Source: DATDUP01 sp035290345
GTDB taxonomy: Bacteria > Patescibacteriota > Patescibacteriia > Magasanikbacterales > UBA922
Assembly (NCBI GenBank): GCA_035290345.1
Contig: DATDUP010000032.1
Location: forward strand, 1 to 9,404
Direction of reading: 5' to 3'
DNA length: 9,404 bases
Shown: positions 1-7,149 of the stretch, one piece after another
Position numbering within the stretch: the first letter of the stretch is position 1
Layout: each line of letters starts with the position of its first letter
Position numbers and translations under genes: made by a program
The notes under the pieces: generated by a model
The model's input: the letters and a program-made list of their open reading frames with translations, nothing else
The model's database searches: none
What the model was told of the DNA's origin: nothing

Positions 1-2645
1 TCTTCGTCTTCCTCCGCCAAAACCAAATCGGCCTTCTCTCCATAAAGCTCAACCAAGTCCGCTTTTCCTCCTTCAAACAACAGGCCAAAATAGCGAGCAA
101 ACTCTTTCCGAATTTGAGCAAAGCCGCGTTTGCGTTTTTTCCGCATCACTTCATCCAATTCTTCGGTTAACTGCTCCAAATCACCCAAGGCAGCCTTCAA
201 ATCGGTTAACTGATCGGTTAAAATATCATGTTTACTTTTTGTCTCTTCATATTCTTTAACCACCTCTTCATCAATCCCGCCGATCAAACTCAATTGATAC
301 TTTAATTTTTGCACTTTCTCTTGCGTGGCCCCAATTTCTGCCTCTGGCAATATCTCCACTCCTTTTTCTCTGATTAACTCTAAGGAGGTGCCGGTTTCTT
401 GATAGGCTTCATGAGCAAGATTCTCCAATTTCGTCTCCACTCGCACCGCCTCCATCTGTTTCAGATTGCGTTCCTCTACTATCTTATTCAATTCCCCCTG
501 TAATGACTGCATGTTTTCCTGTAAAGAAAAAATTCTTTTCTTTTTTTGTTCTTGGGCATCATTAAATTCTTCCAATCTCCCTGCCGCCGTCCGCAAATTT
601 TTCTCTAACTGCTCAATCTCTGCATCCAATTGTTTTTTCTTTTCCGCCAGAATTGTCTTTTGGGCGTCAAACTGTTCTGGAGCGAGATTAGAAAAGGACA
701 TTTCTTGTTCCAAACCGGAAAGTTCCCGTTCGCTATTTTGTTTCTGAACGCCCAAAATACTTACCTGATTAGTCACTATCTGAGTGCGGGACAATAATTC
801 CCGCAATTCTTCTTGCGCCCTTTCATAGGCGATTTCTCCTTCATCCGCCCGTCGGCGCGCTTCTTCTAAATCTTCTTGGTCCTTAGCCACCCCAGACTGC
901 AAACGATAGGGTGAATCCCCATGAGCGAAGCTCAGGCGACGTTTTTTTTCTGTATCCCGATATCCCCCTTTCATACTGCCACTAGTTTCCAAAACATCAC
1001 CAGCTAAAGTGACCATCCGCACTCGCCCAATACCAATCTCCCGCGCAACATTTAAATCCCGCACCACAAGAGTGTTGCCTAAGACATAGGAAAAAATATC
1101 AAGAAAACGGCGATCAAATTTGGCTAAGTCCACAGCCAGACCAACCACCCCGGGAAACAGCTTTAATTTCTCAATATCCTGAGCAACTAACCGAGGCCGA
1201 ATTTTATTTAAAGGTAAAAAGGTGGCTACTCCCATCTGATTCTGACGCAGATATTCAATACAGGTCTGAGCCGTTCGATCATTATCCACCACTACTGAAG
1301 AAAGATACGCCCCGGCGGCCACATCCAACGCCAAACAATGTTCTTCCTTCACCTCGGCTAATTGGGCCACCGTGCCATATACTTGCCCCAGACGATGCCG
1401 CTCCTCCAATACTGCTTGTACAGCTTCTAAACCAGAATACCGCCAATATGATTGCTCACCTTTTTCAGACAACAGACGTTGCTCCAATTGACCAACCCGA
1501 GCGCGACTTTCGGTTCGTTCCTGTAACAATTGATTGACCTGCTGTTTTTTTTCTAAAACTCCCTTGGCCAAAATCCGGGCATTTTCCTCGGCCGCTTCCA
1601 GTTCTGCCCGCAAACGAGCGTTCTCGGCGCGCAAAGTCGTTAATCGACTTTCCAACCAGGCTAAATTCTGCTGCCCGGACTTGGCGTATTCTGTCTGCAT
1701 CCGACCCAACAAGATCGCCCGTTCGGTTTCTCGATTATTTTTTTGCTGGGATAAATCCTCATATTCTTTCTGCCATTTTTCAAACACAGTCTGGGCCGAT
1801 TCTTCTCTGGCCAAATTGGCCAGTTCGGTTTGGACGGCGATCAACTGCTCTTGCACGATAGAAAAACCGTCGCCGATCTTCGCTAACTCTGTCTGGCAAG
1901 TAGCCAACTGTTCGCGATTATATTTTTCCAAAGAACCATAGTATTGTTCCTGCGCTTCGCGTAATTCTAAAGCCACCGCATTCCGCTGTTCCAATTTTCG
2001 TACCTGTCGAGAAAGAGAACGGAGACGGGGCGACACCTCATTCAACAAAAGCTCGGCTTGAGAAATATTTTCTCGCGTCCGAGCTAATTTCAAAACTGCC
2101 TGATGTCTTTTGATCTGGAATTCTTTGATACCCACTGCTTCATCAAAAAAATCTTTGCGCTCAACCGGAGTCTGCAACAACAGTCGGTCAATCATCCCTT
2201 GGCCGATGACACTGTAGGCCCCCTGCCCGAATTGCGCCCTAGCCAAAAGCAATTGCAAATCTAAGAGCCGAACACTATTGTTGTTAATCACATATTCGCT
2301 TTCCCCGGAACGATACAAACGCCGCGTAATCACCAGCTCTTCATAATCTAAAGGAGCCCGGCCGTCCTGATTGTCCAAAACCATGGTCACGCTGGCCATG
2401 CCCATTTGTCCTTTGTGTTCTGATCCGGAAAAAATAATGTCAGAACTCTTTTTCCCACGCAAACTCTTTAGACTTTGTTCACCCATTACCCAACGGATAG
2501 CATCGGCTACATTACTCTTGCCACTACCATTGGGTCCGACCACTGCTGTCACGCTATATCTCCCACTTTGAGGAGGAAGAAATTCTAAAACCGTCTTTTG
2601 GGAAAAAGACTTAAAGCCATGGAGTTCAAGGCTTTTCAAATGCAT
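1..2645 (-). CDS. smc: Chromosome segregation ATPase SMC (C-terminus beyond the window)
   Basis: SMC is the ATPase core of prokaryotic condensin, which compacts and segregates DNA. Reading leftwards from the ATG at 2645-2643, the frame is open to the window edge for 881 full codons. The N-terminus starts MHLKSLELHGFKSF, typical of the family. Walker A GPNGSGKS is at residues 37-44, followed by AIRWVMGEQS, and the Q-loop region YSVIGQGMI is at 144-152. A long charged coiled coil leads to the hinge at about 404-562, ending GSMKGGY. A second coil runs to about 850, and the C-terminal head begins with FGLLFEGGKADL at about 853-864. The ABC signature, Walker B and D-loop lie outside the window. 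Both arms look shorter than in Bacillus subtilis SMC (see findings). No scpA or scpB is visible. The gene diverges from the DHH phosphoesterase gene. Family assignment is secure. Confidence 0.97.
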   Translation of the reverse strand, partial: MHLKSLELHGFKSFSQKTVLEFLPPQSGRYSVTAVVGPNGSGKSNVADAIRWVMGEQSLKSLRGKKSSDIIFSGSEHKGQMGMASVTMVLDNQDGRAPLDYEELVITRRLYRSGESEYVINNNSVRLLDLQLLLARAQFGQGAYSVIGQGMIDRLLLQTPVERKDFFDEAVGIKEFQIKRHQAVLKLARTRENISQAELLLNEVSPRLRSLSRQVRKLEQRNAVALELREAQEQYYGSLEKYNREQLATCQTELAKIGDGFSIVQEQLIAVQTELANLAREESAQTVFEKWQKEYEDLSQQKNNRETERAILLGRMQTEYAKSGQQNLAWLESRLTTLRAENARLRAELEAAEENARILAKGVLEKKQQVNQLLQERTESRARVGQLEQRLLSEKGEQSYWRYSGLEAVQAVLEERHRLGQVYGTVAQLAEVKEEHCLALDVAAGAYLSSVVVDNDRTAQTCIEYLRQNQMGVATFLPLNKIRPRLVAQDIEKLKLFPGVVGLAVDLAKFDRRFLDIFSYVLGNTLVVRDLNVAREIGIGRVRMVTLAGDVLETSGSMKGGYRDTEKKRRLSFAHGDSPYRLQSGVAKDQEDLEEARRRADEGEIAYERAQEELRELLSRTQIVTNQVSILGVQKQNSERELSGLEQEMSFSNLAPEQFDAQKTILAEKKKQLDAEIEQLEKNLRTAAGRLEEFNDAQEQKKKRIFSLQENMQSLQGELNKIVEERNLKQMEAVRVETKLENLAHEAYQETGTSLELIREKGVEILPEAEIGATQEKVQKLKYQLSLIGGIDEEVVKEYEETKSKHDILTDQLTDLKAALGDLEQLTEELDEVMRKKRKRGFAQIRKEFARYFGLLFEGGKADLVELYGEKADLVLAEEDE

Positions 2646-2658
2646 AAAAGTTATGCCC

Positions 2659-2688
2659 ATTATACAAGAAACTTGGATACCTTGACAA
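2659..2688 (-). promoter_or_regulatory. Promoter of smc
   Basis: On the minus strand a perfect -10 TATAAT lies at 2664-2659. A -35 TTGTCA (one mismatch to TTGACA) lies at 2688-2683, with an 18-base spacer. Only 13 bases separate the -10 from the smc ATG, so the expected leader is about 6 nt and has no room for a Shine-Dalgarno sequence. The -35 overlaps the -35 of the divergent promoter. Confidence 0.7.
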
Positions 2689-2710
2689 ATCCTCCGCCTC
2701 TGGATATAAT
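2682..2710 (+). promoter_or_regulatory. Consensus promoter of the nrnA-clpP unit
   Basis: TTGACA at 2682-2687 and TATAAT at 2705-2710 are separated by exactly 17 bases, a fully consensus sigma70-type core promoter. Transcription should begin near 2717. This favours the ATG at 2727 as the start of the following gene, because upstream in-frame ATGs at 2598, 2619, 2640 and 2709 precede the expected transcript start. The 5' leader would be only about 10 nt. Confidence 0.85.
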
Positions 2711-2726
2711 GAACGACTTTATCAAT

Positions 2727-3713
2727 ATGCCTCAGAGAACTGCCAAACAAATCATGGCCCACCTGGATACTGCTAACCAGGTATTGATCATCCCCCACCA
2801 AAATCCGGATGGGGATGCCTTAGGTTCGGCCTCGGCTCTAGCACATTTTTTACGTCTCCGGGACAAAATGTTTCACACCTTTTGTGCGTCCGCGCCCGTT
2901 GCCAAGTATCAAAAGCATCCCCATCTGGTCACAATAAACACTGATGTGCAAGTCTGGGAACAAGAATTTGATACCATCATTGTCGTGGATTCGGGCGATC
3001 TTAAATACGCCGGCATCAAAGAACACCTGGAAAACCTTCCTTACCAACCCGTGATTATCAACTTTGATCACCACCAGACTAATAACCAATTCGGACATTA
3101 TAACCTTGTCATTCCTTCCGCTTCCTCTACTGCAGAAATCCTTTATTGGTTTTTCCGAGTCAACGGCCAAAACATCACTAAGGAAATGGCCACTGCTCTC
3201 TTGACTGGTTTAATCACGGACACTGAAAATTTCACTAACCCGGGCACTACGGCCAAATCCCTTAAAGTAGCCGGAGATCTAATTCGACGCGGTGCTAATT
3301 ATAATTTCTTGCGTAAATGGTTTTTGAAAGACAAACCGCTTAATTCTTTACGCCTTTGGGGAGTGGCTCTTTCTCGTTTAGTAGCCAACCCTGACTATGG
3401 CTTAGTCTATACTTCTTTGTCCCTGACCGATTTTTCGGAACACGGGGCCGAAGAGACAGAGGCGGAAGGAATTGCCAATTTCTTAAACAACACCGGCGAT
3501 GGCAAAGCCACCCTTGTCTTGCGTGAAATGACCAACGGCCTGGTCAAGGGCAGTCTCCGTACTACCCGGGCGGATATTGATGTCTCCAGCCTAGCCAAAG
3601 CTTTGGGTGGCGGTGGCCACCGCAAAGCAGCCGGATTTACTTCCTCGGCTTCTCTGTCAGAAGTATTAGCCCAAATTTGGGTCATCCTTGAAAAACTTGG
3701 CTGGAAAGAATAA
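2727..3713 (+). CDS. DHH/DHHA1 phosphoesterase, NrnA-like (oligoribonuclease / pAp phosphatase family)
   Basis: This is a 328-residue protein of the DHH superfamily, subgroup with DHHA1. Known members degrade short oligonucleotides (nanoRNA) or dephosphorylate pAp, using Mn2+ in the cytoplasm. Visible motifs, numbered from the chosen start: NPDGDALGS (metal-binding Asp28 and Asp30), VVDSGD with Asp88, the DHH triad in NFDHHQTN at 114-116, [10 protein letters not shown], and the DHHA1 substrate-binding loop [11 protein letters not shown] at 294-304. Length is normal for NrnA. The frame is open back to an ATG at 2598, but that overlaps divergent smc and precedes the promoter, so ATG 2727 was chosen; ATG 2754 is an alternative. 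There is no clear Shine-Dalgarno. clpP follows after 11 bases, so the two are probably co-transcribed. Whether the enzyme favours nanoRNA, pAp or cyclic dinucleotides cannot be read from the sequence. Confidence 0.92.
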   Translation: MPQRTAKQIMAHLDTANQVLIIPHQNPDGDALGSASALAHFLRLRDKMFHTFCASAPVAKYQKHPHLVTINTDVQVWEQEFDTIIVVDSGDLKYAGIKEHLENLPYQPVIINFDHHQTNNQFGHYNLVIPSASSTAEILYWFFRVNGQNITKEMATALLTGLITDTENFTNPGTTAKSLKVAGDLIRRGANYNFLRKWFLKDKPLNSLRLWGVALSRLVANPDYGLVYTSLSLTDFSEHGAEETEAEGIANFLNNTGDGKATLVLREMTNGLVKGSLRTTRADIDVSSLAKALGGGGHRKAAGFTSSASLSEVLAQIWVILEKLGWKE

Positions 3714-3724
3714 AATACCCGCAT

Positions 3725-4321
3725 ATGACAAAACCAACTTCCCAATTTCTCATCCCCACAGTAATTGAAAAAACTAATTATGGGGAAAGAGCCTACGATA
3801 TTTATTCCCGCTTGCTCAAGGATCGAATAATCTTCTTGGGTAGCGCCATTGATGACAATGTGGCTAACACGGTCATTGCTCAGTTACTTTTCTTAGCTAA
3901 CCAAGATCAAGAAAAAGATATTAAGTTATATATCAATTGCCCCGGAGGGGCAGTCACCGCTGGTCTGGCGATTTATGATACCATGCAATATATAAAACCC
4001 GATGTTTCCACGATTTGTATTGGTATCGCTGCTTCCATGGCTTCCTTACTCTTAGCTGCCGGGGCCAAGGGAAAACGTTTCTGTCTACCTAATAGCGAAG
4101 TAATGATTCACCAGGTGATGGGTGGCACCCAAGGACAAGCCAGTGACATCAAAATCCATGCGGAAAGAATACTCAAAATCAAAGATCAGCTCAATCATAT
4201 TCTGGTTAGTCACACCGGACGCTCTCTACCAGATATAGAAAAGGATACTGACCGCGACTATTTCCTGACAGCAACCGAAGCGGTCAAATATGGTCTAATT
4301 GACAAAGTAATTGAGAAATAA
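3725..4321 (+). CDS. clpP: ATP-dependent Clp protease proteolytic subunit ClpP
   Basis: This is a 198-residue cytoplasmic serine peptidase. ClpP forms a tetradecameric chamber that degrades proteins fed to it by ClpX, ClpA or ClpC ATPases; none of these is in the window. The catalytic triad is intact: Ser104 in GIAASMAS, His129 in MIHQ, and Asp178 in TDRDYF, with the 49-residue His-to-Asp spacing of the Escherichia coli enzyme. The oxyanion and handle-region motifs [10 protein letters not shown] (71-80), [10 protein letters not shown] and [14 protein letters not shown] are all canonical. The N-terminus [23 protein letters not shown] matches mature ClpP, with little or no propeptide. The gene starts 11 bases after the phosphoesterase stop, without a recognisable Shine-Dalgarno, and is followed by an intrinsic terminator. 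It is therefore the last gene of a two-gene unit. Confidence 0.98.
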   Translation: MTKPTSQFLIPTVIEKTNYGERAYDIYSRLLKDRIIFLGSAIDDNVANTVIAQLLFLANQDQEKDIKLYINCPGGAVTAGLAIYDTMQYIKPDVSTICIGIAASMASLLLAAGAKGKRFCLPNSEVMIHQVMGGTQGQASDIKIHAERILKIKDQLNHILVSHTGRSLPDIEKDTDRDYFLTATEAVKYGLIDKVIEK

Positions 4322-4341
4322 CTGTCTCCATTGTCAGTAAG

Positions 4342-4376
4342 ACAAAACCGGCCAAAGGGTCGGTTTTGTGTATTTT
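4342..4376 (+). terminator. Intrinsic terminator of nrnA-clpP
   Basis: The arm ACAAAACCG (4342-4350) pairs perfectly with CGGTTTTGT (4361-4369). Three further inner pairs (one G-U) close a 4-base AAAG loop, giving a 12-bp stem. A moderately T-rich tail (GTATTTT) follows. It starts 20 bases after the clpP stop and precedes the small-RNA promoter by 35 bases, so it insulates the two units. Confidence 0.85.
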
Positions 4377-4410
4377 AAGCCAAAAAATGCTACCTTTCCA
4401 CACCCGGCCA

Positions 4411-4439
4411 TTGACAATAAACCCCAAATATGGTATTCT
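4411..4439 (+). promoter_or_regulatory. Strong extended -10 promoter of the small RNA
   Basis: A perfect -35 TTGACA lies at 4411-4416. After a 17-base spacer comes TATTCT at 4434-4439, preceded by TG-G at 4431-4433, which makes an extended -10 (TGnTATnnT). The predicted start is near 4446. No open reading frame of useful length follows on this strand before the terminator at 4649, so the promoter appears to serve a non-coding transcript. Confidence 0.8.
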
Positions 4440-4445
4440 GCGAAG

Positions 4446-4677
4446 TCCGTTTAAAATCGTTTGTTGGGTCCGGAGCAATTTTGGTTAGTGTCTCTAGCCA
4501 GAACAGCTCTGTATCCAGACAAGCATGGGGAGAGGTGTAGTAGGGGACAACTGGCTCCGGCTCGTTCTCCAAGACTTCTAGTCTTTTCCTACCGCACCTC
4601 CCTTGGATACAGCATAGGAGGGGCTACTGCCCCTCGATAGATGCTAATCCCCGCCTTTTAGGCGGGGTTTTTATTTT
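4446..4677 (+). ncRNA. Candidate structured small RNA, about 230 nt, family not recognised
   Basis: This is a stand-alone unit between the clpP terminator and the convergent VanW gene. It has its own strong promoter and a textbook terminator. The interior folds well by eye. CTGTATCCA (4509-4517) pairs with TGGATACAG (4604-4612), 9 bp. Further in, 4532-4544 pairs with 4588-4600 with one mismatch and one wobble. An apical hairpin AAGACT/AGTCTT occupies 4571-4585. A 3' hairpin consists of AGCAT/ATGCT (4611-4615 with 4641-4645) enclosing GAGGGGC/GCCCCTC (4618-4624 with 4629-4635). Upstream, CCGGAGC (4470-4476) is complementary to GCTCCGG (4554-4560), which would form a pseudoknot. I looked for hallmarks of tmRNA, RNase P RNA and SRP RNA and found none. 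A divergent 6S RNA is possible, but 5'/3' closing pairing is not seen. The 5' end is an estimate. Confidence 0.72.
4649..4677 (+). terminator. Strong intrinsic terminator of the small RNA
   Basis: CCCCGCC (4649-4655) and GGCGGGG (4661-4667) form a perfect 7-bp GC stem with a 5-base loop TTTTA, followed by the T-rich tail TTTTTATTTT (4668-4677). On the minus strand the hairpin is not followed by a T run, so it should terminate rightward transcription only. The stop codon of the convergent VanW gene (4660-4658) lies in the loop. Confidence 0.92.
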
Positions 4678-6655
4678 CAACCAATGGTTCTGCAGATTCA
4701 GTATCGGCCTGTTCAACCACGATCTCACTACACTCCTCTGCGTTTTCATTACTACAATCACCAGCCGCATCCTCTTTCGCCTCCACGCCGACTAAACAAA
4801 TCTGAGGCAGTGGTCGGTAATGACTTTCATAAACTATTTCTTTCTTTTCTCCATTGGCCAGGACTTTAGTATAAGTAAAACGCGCGTCTGCTCCCCGAAA
4901 AGCATTTTGGCATTTTTCTTCCCCCGGAGCCAAATCCGTAGTTTCTACCACCTTTCTTTCTCCATAAGGCAACCAACGAATGATCTGGGGATGGTCATAC
5001 CAAGCTTTTCGGCCATCGCTCGTTCCCCAAAGAGTAAACACCAATTCTTCTGAATCTTTATCCATCAAAGTCTCAACTAAAATATAGTCATTAGTATCAT
5101 TACGAAAACGAAAATCCGGGGCCGGATCATAAACGGTTGCGTCAGTACCAGGATTTCCATTCACCGGATCATTATAATGAAAAACAACTAAGGCATGATT
5201 GCGGCGCTGGGTAATTTCCATGCCGCTATTCATAGCCATCCGAAACAAGGTGGTGGCAATCTGGCACAACCCGCCCCCGATTTCTGGTTTCAGTTCGTCA
5301 CCCTTTATCACCAGTTCAGGCAAGTACCCGCCCTCGAGAGTAAATGGGGCGGTATATTTTAAAGTGGAAAATTCTTCCCCCGGCTTAATCAGAACCCCGT
5401 TTAGTTTTTTTACAGCATTGGCAATATTTTTTTGCCGATTCAACGGACTCCGGGAATAATCCGAAATCCCCACCCCCAATATCTCCGTAATCCCCAGATT
5501 ATTTACGTCCCCAGTCTTGATATTTGGTTCGCTCTTAGTCGCCAAAACCGTCACGGTTTTTTTCAATCCTTCGTCATGCCAGGTCCGATCTTGTATAGCC
5601 TCATTAATCAATTCGTAGGAAGCTGGCACATCCAATTTTAAACCGGGACGCGATCCCTGAAACTCCGTCACCCGACCATCATCGCCCATTTTGAATTTAG
5701 CATCGCGGGCCGGGACATTAATCCAGGGAGCGACTTTTTCCTCCAAATAAGCGACTACCTCTTTTTCTTTCAAACCAAACACAAACTTCTCTTCGTCGGT
5801 CGGTTGGACCTCTAACCAAGCCTGGATCTGTTCCACTTTTAACTTCCAATCATACACTTGTTGGGTGTGAGGATCCTGGTAACTTAAGCCTAAATTCCCA
5901 GGGGTAAAAACTGCTTCCAGACGAGGGATTAGACCCTGAACATCTTCTTCCTTCACTACCGGCCACACTTCCTGAGCCGTCAACAAGATTGGAGCAGAGG
6001 TTAAACGGGACCAATTTTCTCGAACCTGATTCAAAGCTGATTGGTAATCAAAAACATACCCCACCGAAGAACTCACAACCTCAAACTTTAATGGCGCCAC
6101 GGCTTTGACAACCACATTAGCCTGTCGTGGCTCTATCTCGTATTGTCCCAATTCTTGTTTCAACAATTTTCCCAATTTCTCTCCTTCTATTTGCACGCTT
6201 GGTAAAGCGATGTCACCGTCCGCAAAGTGCATCCTTATCGCCTGCCATCCCTGTTTCCACCAGCTTAAATTCTTACCCAAACCAAGAAGATACTCGGCAT
6301 CCTGGGATGCATTGTCCGTAATCAATTCAAAAGAACTGCCCTCATATACTTGCAACGGCTGAATGATTGTTGTCTTTTGCTCTCCATTAACTGGATAAAC
6401 AAAAACCAGACCTTCTCCGGTCAATTTGTCCTCCAGCGAATTCAAAAGAGAGACTACTTCTTCTTTAGTGAGTCCACCAACCGGAATATCCCCCACTCGG
6501 ATACCAGGGAAAACCCGATCATCATAATAACGACCATAAGCGAATAAACTTCCACTCAATACCCCTGTCATTACCAATAATCCAACCAAAATTATTATCC
6601 CTTTACGCCCTGGGACCAATAGTTTTATCTTCCCAATTATCTCCTGCACATTCAT
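4658..6655 (-). CDS. VanW-family envelope protein with N-terminal membrane anchor and PG_binding_4-like repeats
   Basis: This 665-residue protein probably faces the cell exterior, anchored by one N-terminal transmembrane helix at residues 19-40. After it come segments resembling PG_binding_4 (YoaR-like) repeats: GIRVGDIPVGGLTKEE near residue 50, then two repeats around SSSVGYVFDYQSALNQV and EFQGSRPGLKLDV. The VanW domain spans roughly 390-520, with GISDYSRSPLNRQKNI, a CQ-containing motif GGGLCQIATT near 460, and DATVYDP. A C-terminal region with paired cysteines (EEKCQNAF, PQICLVG) follows, then an acidic low-complexity tail of about 40 residues with two more cysteines. The biochemical role of VanW is not established; the architecture suggests a peptidoglycan- or surface-associated role. 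Start: ATG 6655 has AGGA 5 bases upstream. A TTG at 6667 would add 4 residues. It lies one base downstream of hsp20, so the two form an operon. Confidence 0.9.
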   Translation of the reverse strand: MNVQEIIGKIKLLVPGRKGIIILVGLLVMTGVLSGSLFAYGRYYDDRVFPGIRVGDIPVGGLTKEEVVSLLNSLEDKLTGEGLVFVYPVNGEQKTTIIQPLQVYEGSSFELITDNASQDAEYLLGLGKNLSWWKQGWQAIRMHFADGDIALPSVQIEGEKLGKLLKQELGQYEIEPRQANVVVKAVAPLKFEVVSSSVGYVFDYQSALNQVRENWSRLTSAPILLTAQEVWPVVKEEDVQGLIPRLEAVFTPGNLGLSYQDPHTQQVYDWKLKVEQIQAWLEVQPTDEEKFVFGLKEKEVVAYLEEKVAPWINVPARDAKFKMGDDGRVTEFQGSRPGLKLDVPASYELINEAIQDRTWHDEGLKKTVTVLATKSEPNIKTGDVNNLGITEILGVGISDYSRSPLNRQKNIANAVKKLNGVLIKPGEEFSTLKYTAPFTLEGGYLPELVIKGDELKPEIGGGLCQIATTLFRMAMNSGMEITQRRNHALVVFHYNDPVNGNPGTDATVYDPAPDFRFRNDTNDYILVETLMDKDSEELVFTLWGTSDGRKAWYDHPQIIRWLPYGERKVVETTDLAPGEEKCQNAFRGADARFTYTKVLANGEKKEIVYESHYRPLPQICLVGVEAKEDAAGDCSNENAEECSEIVVEQADTESAEPLVENKNPA

Positions 6656-6656
6656 A

Positions 6657-7103
6657 TCATTCCTCAACTACGATTACCGGAATCTTAGCCTCGTTTTTTT
6701 TCTTTGGTATGCGCACGACCAAAACACCGCTCCGGTATTCCGCCCGGGCCATCTCCCCCTTGACATCCACTGGCAAGACAATGGTCCGAGAAAACTTCCC
6801 CCAATAACACTCTTGATGAAAATGTTCCAAGTTCTTTTCTTTTTCCAAAGGAGAAAACCGTACCCCGCGAATAGTTAATAAATCATTATGTAAATATATT
6901 TCCAATTTATCCCCCACGGCCCCGGCCATAGTAGACACTACGATTACCTCTTTTTCTGTCTGGGCCACGTCCACTGCCAACTCCCCTTCCTGATGTTCAG
7001 CTTGCCAATTACTCGGTAACCGAAAATCTTCACCATCTTTCCAGACGCGGCTATCAACTTCGTTATTTTGTTTGATGATCATCTCCAAAACCGAATCACC
7101 CAT
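6657..7103 (-). CDS. Small heat shock protein, Hsp20/alpha-crystallin family
   Basis: This is a 148-residue ATP-independent chaperone. sHSPs form oligomers and hold unfolding proteins in the cytoplasm. The alpha-crystallin domain covers about 42-137 and ends with the signature GVLVVRIPKK at 126-135. The internal segment LEIYLHNDLLTIRG and the loop LEHFHQECYWGKFSRTIVLP are typical. The short C-terminal extension carries an I-x-V motif (IPV, 141-143), the element that docks subunits in sHSP oligomers. The N-terminal arm is short (about 40 residues). Its -10 lies only 8 bases upstream of the ATG at 7103, so the transcript should be leaderless or nearly so. The next Met (residue 8) has GGAG immediately abutting it, which is too close to work as a normal ribosome binding site. 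The VanW gene follows after one base. Confidence 0.93.
   Translation of the reverse strand: MGDSVLEMIIKQNNEVDSRVWKDGEDFRLPSNWQAEHQEGELAVDVAQTEKEVIVVSTMAGAVGDKLEIYLHNDLLTIRGVRFSPLEKEKNLEHFHQECYWGKFSRTIVLPVDVKGEMARAEYRSGVLVVRIPKKKNEAKIPVIVVEE
6661..6664 (-). promoter_or_regulatory. Shine-Dalgarno AGGA that fixes the VanW start
   Basis: AGGA at 6664-6661 on the minus strand ends 5 bases before ATG 6655. It lies within the last codons of hsp20, whose TGA stop is at 6659-6657. This favours ATG 6655 over the TTG at 6667, and suggests translational coupling of the two genes. It is the clearest Shine-Dalgarno in the window. Confidence 0.65.
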
Positions 7104-7111
7104 ACTTTCAT

Positions 7112-7140
7112 ATTATACTAAATTACCCCTTGCAGGTAAA
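7112..7140 (-). promoter_or_regulatory. Promoter of hsp20-VanW operon
   Basis: On the minus strand a perfect -10 TATAAT lies at 7117-7112, with a 17-base spacer to TTTACC at 7140-7135 (4 of 6 matches to TTGACA). The -10 ends 8 bases before the hsp20 ATG, so the predicted transcription start falls at or within a few bases of the start codon. No CIRCE-like inverted repeat was seen. Confidence 0.65.
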
Positions 7141-7149
7141 TACAGACAA

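Noticed and set aside
466..1941. Plus-strand frames within smc
   Set aside because: They are antisense to a continuous, well-conserved SMC reading frame; their serine/cysteine/phenylalanine-rich products are typical shadows of coiled-coil genes.
2598..2726. Longer start (ATG 2598) for the DHH phosphoesterase
   Set aside because: It overlaps the divergent smc start and lies upstream of the consensus promoter at 2682-2710; the extra 43 residues are not family-like.
4284..4572. Minus-strand frames of 60-64 codons antisense to the small RNA
   Set aside because: They cross the clpP terminator, the RNA promoter and the hairpins, have no start signals, and their products show no domain pattern.
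4525..4581. 18-codon plus-strand frame inside the small RNA (ATG to TAG)
   Set aside because: It has no ribosome binding site, lies across paired stem bases and is too short to judge; the RNA structure explains the region better.
4446..4677. tmRNA, RNase P RNA, SRP RNA or 6S RNA identity for the small RNA
   Set aside because: No tag-peptide frame, no RNase P core motifs, no SRP domain IV motif and no 5'/3' closing stem were found. A resemblance of GAAGTCCG near 4442 to an RNase P segment is too short to count.
4684..6547. Several plus-strand frames within the VanW gene
   Set aside because: They are antisense shadows of a full-length recognisable protein.
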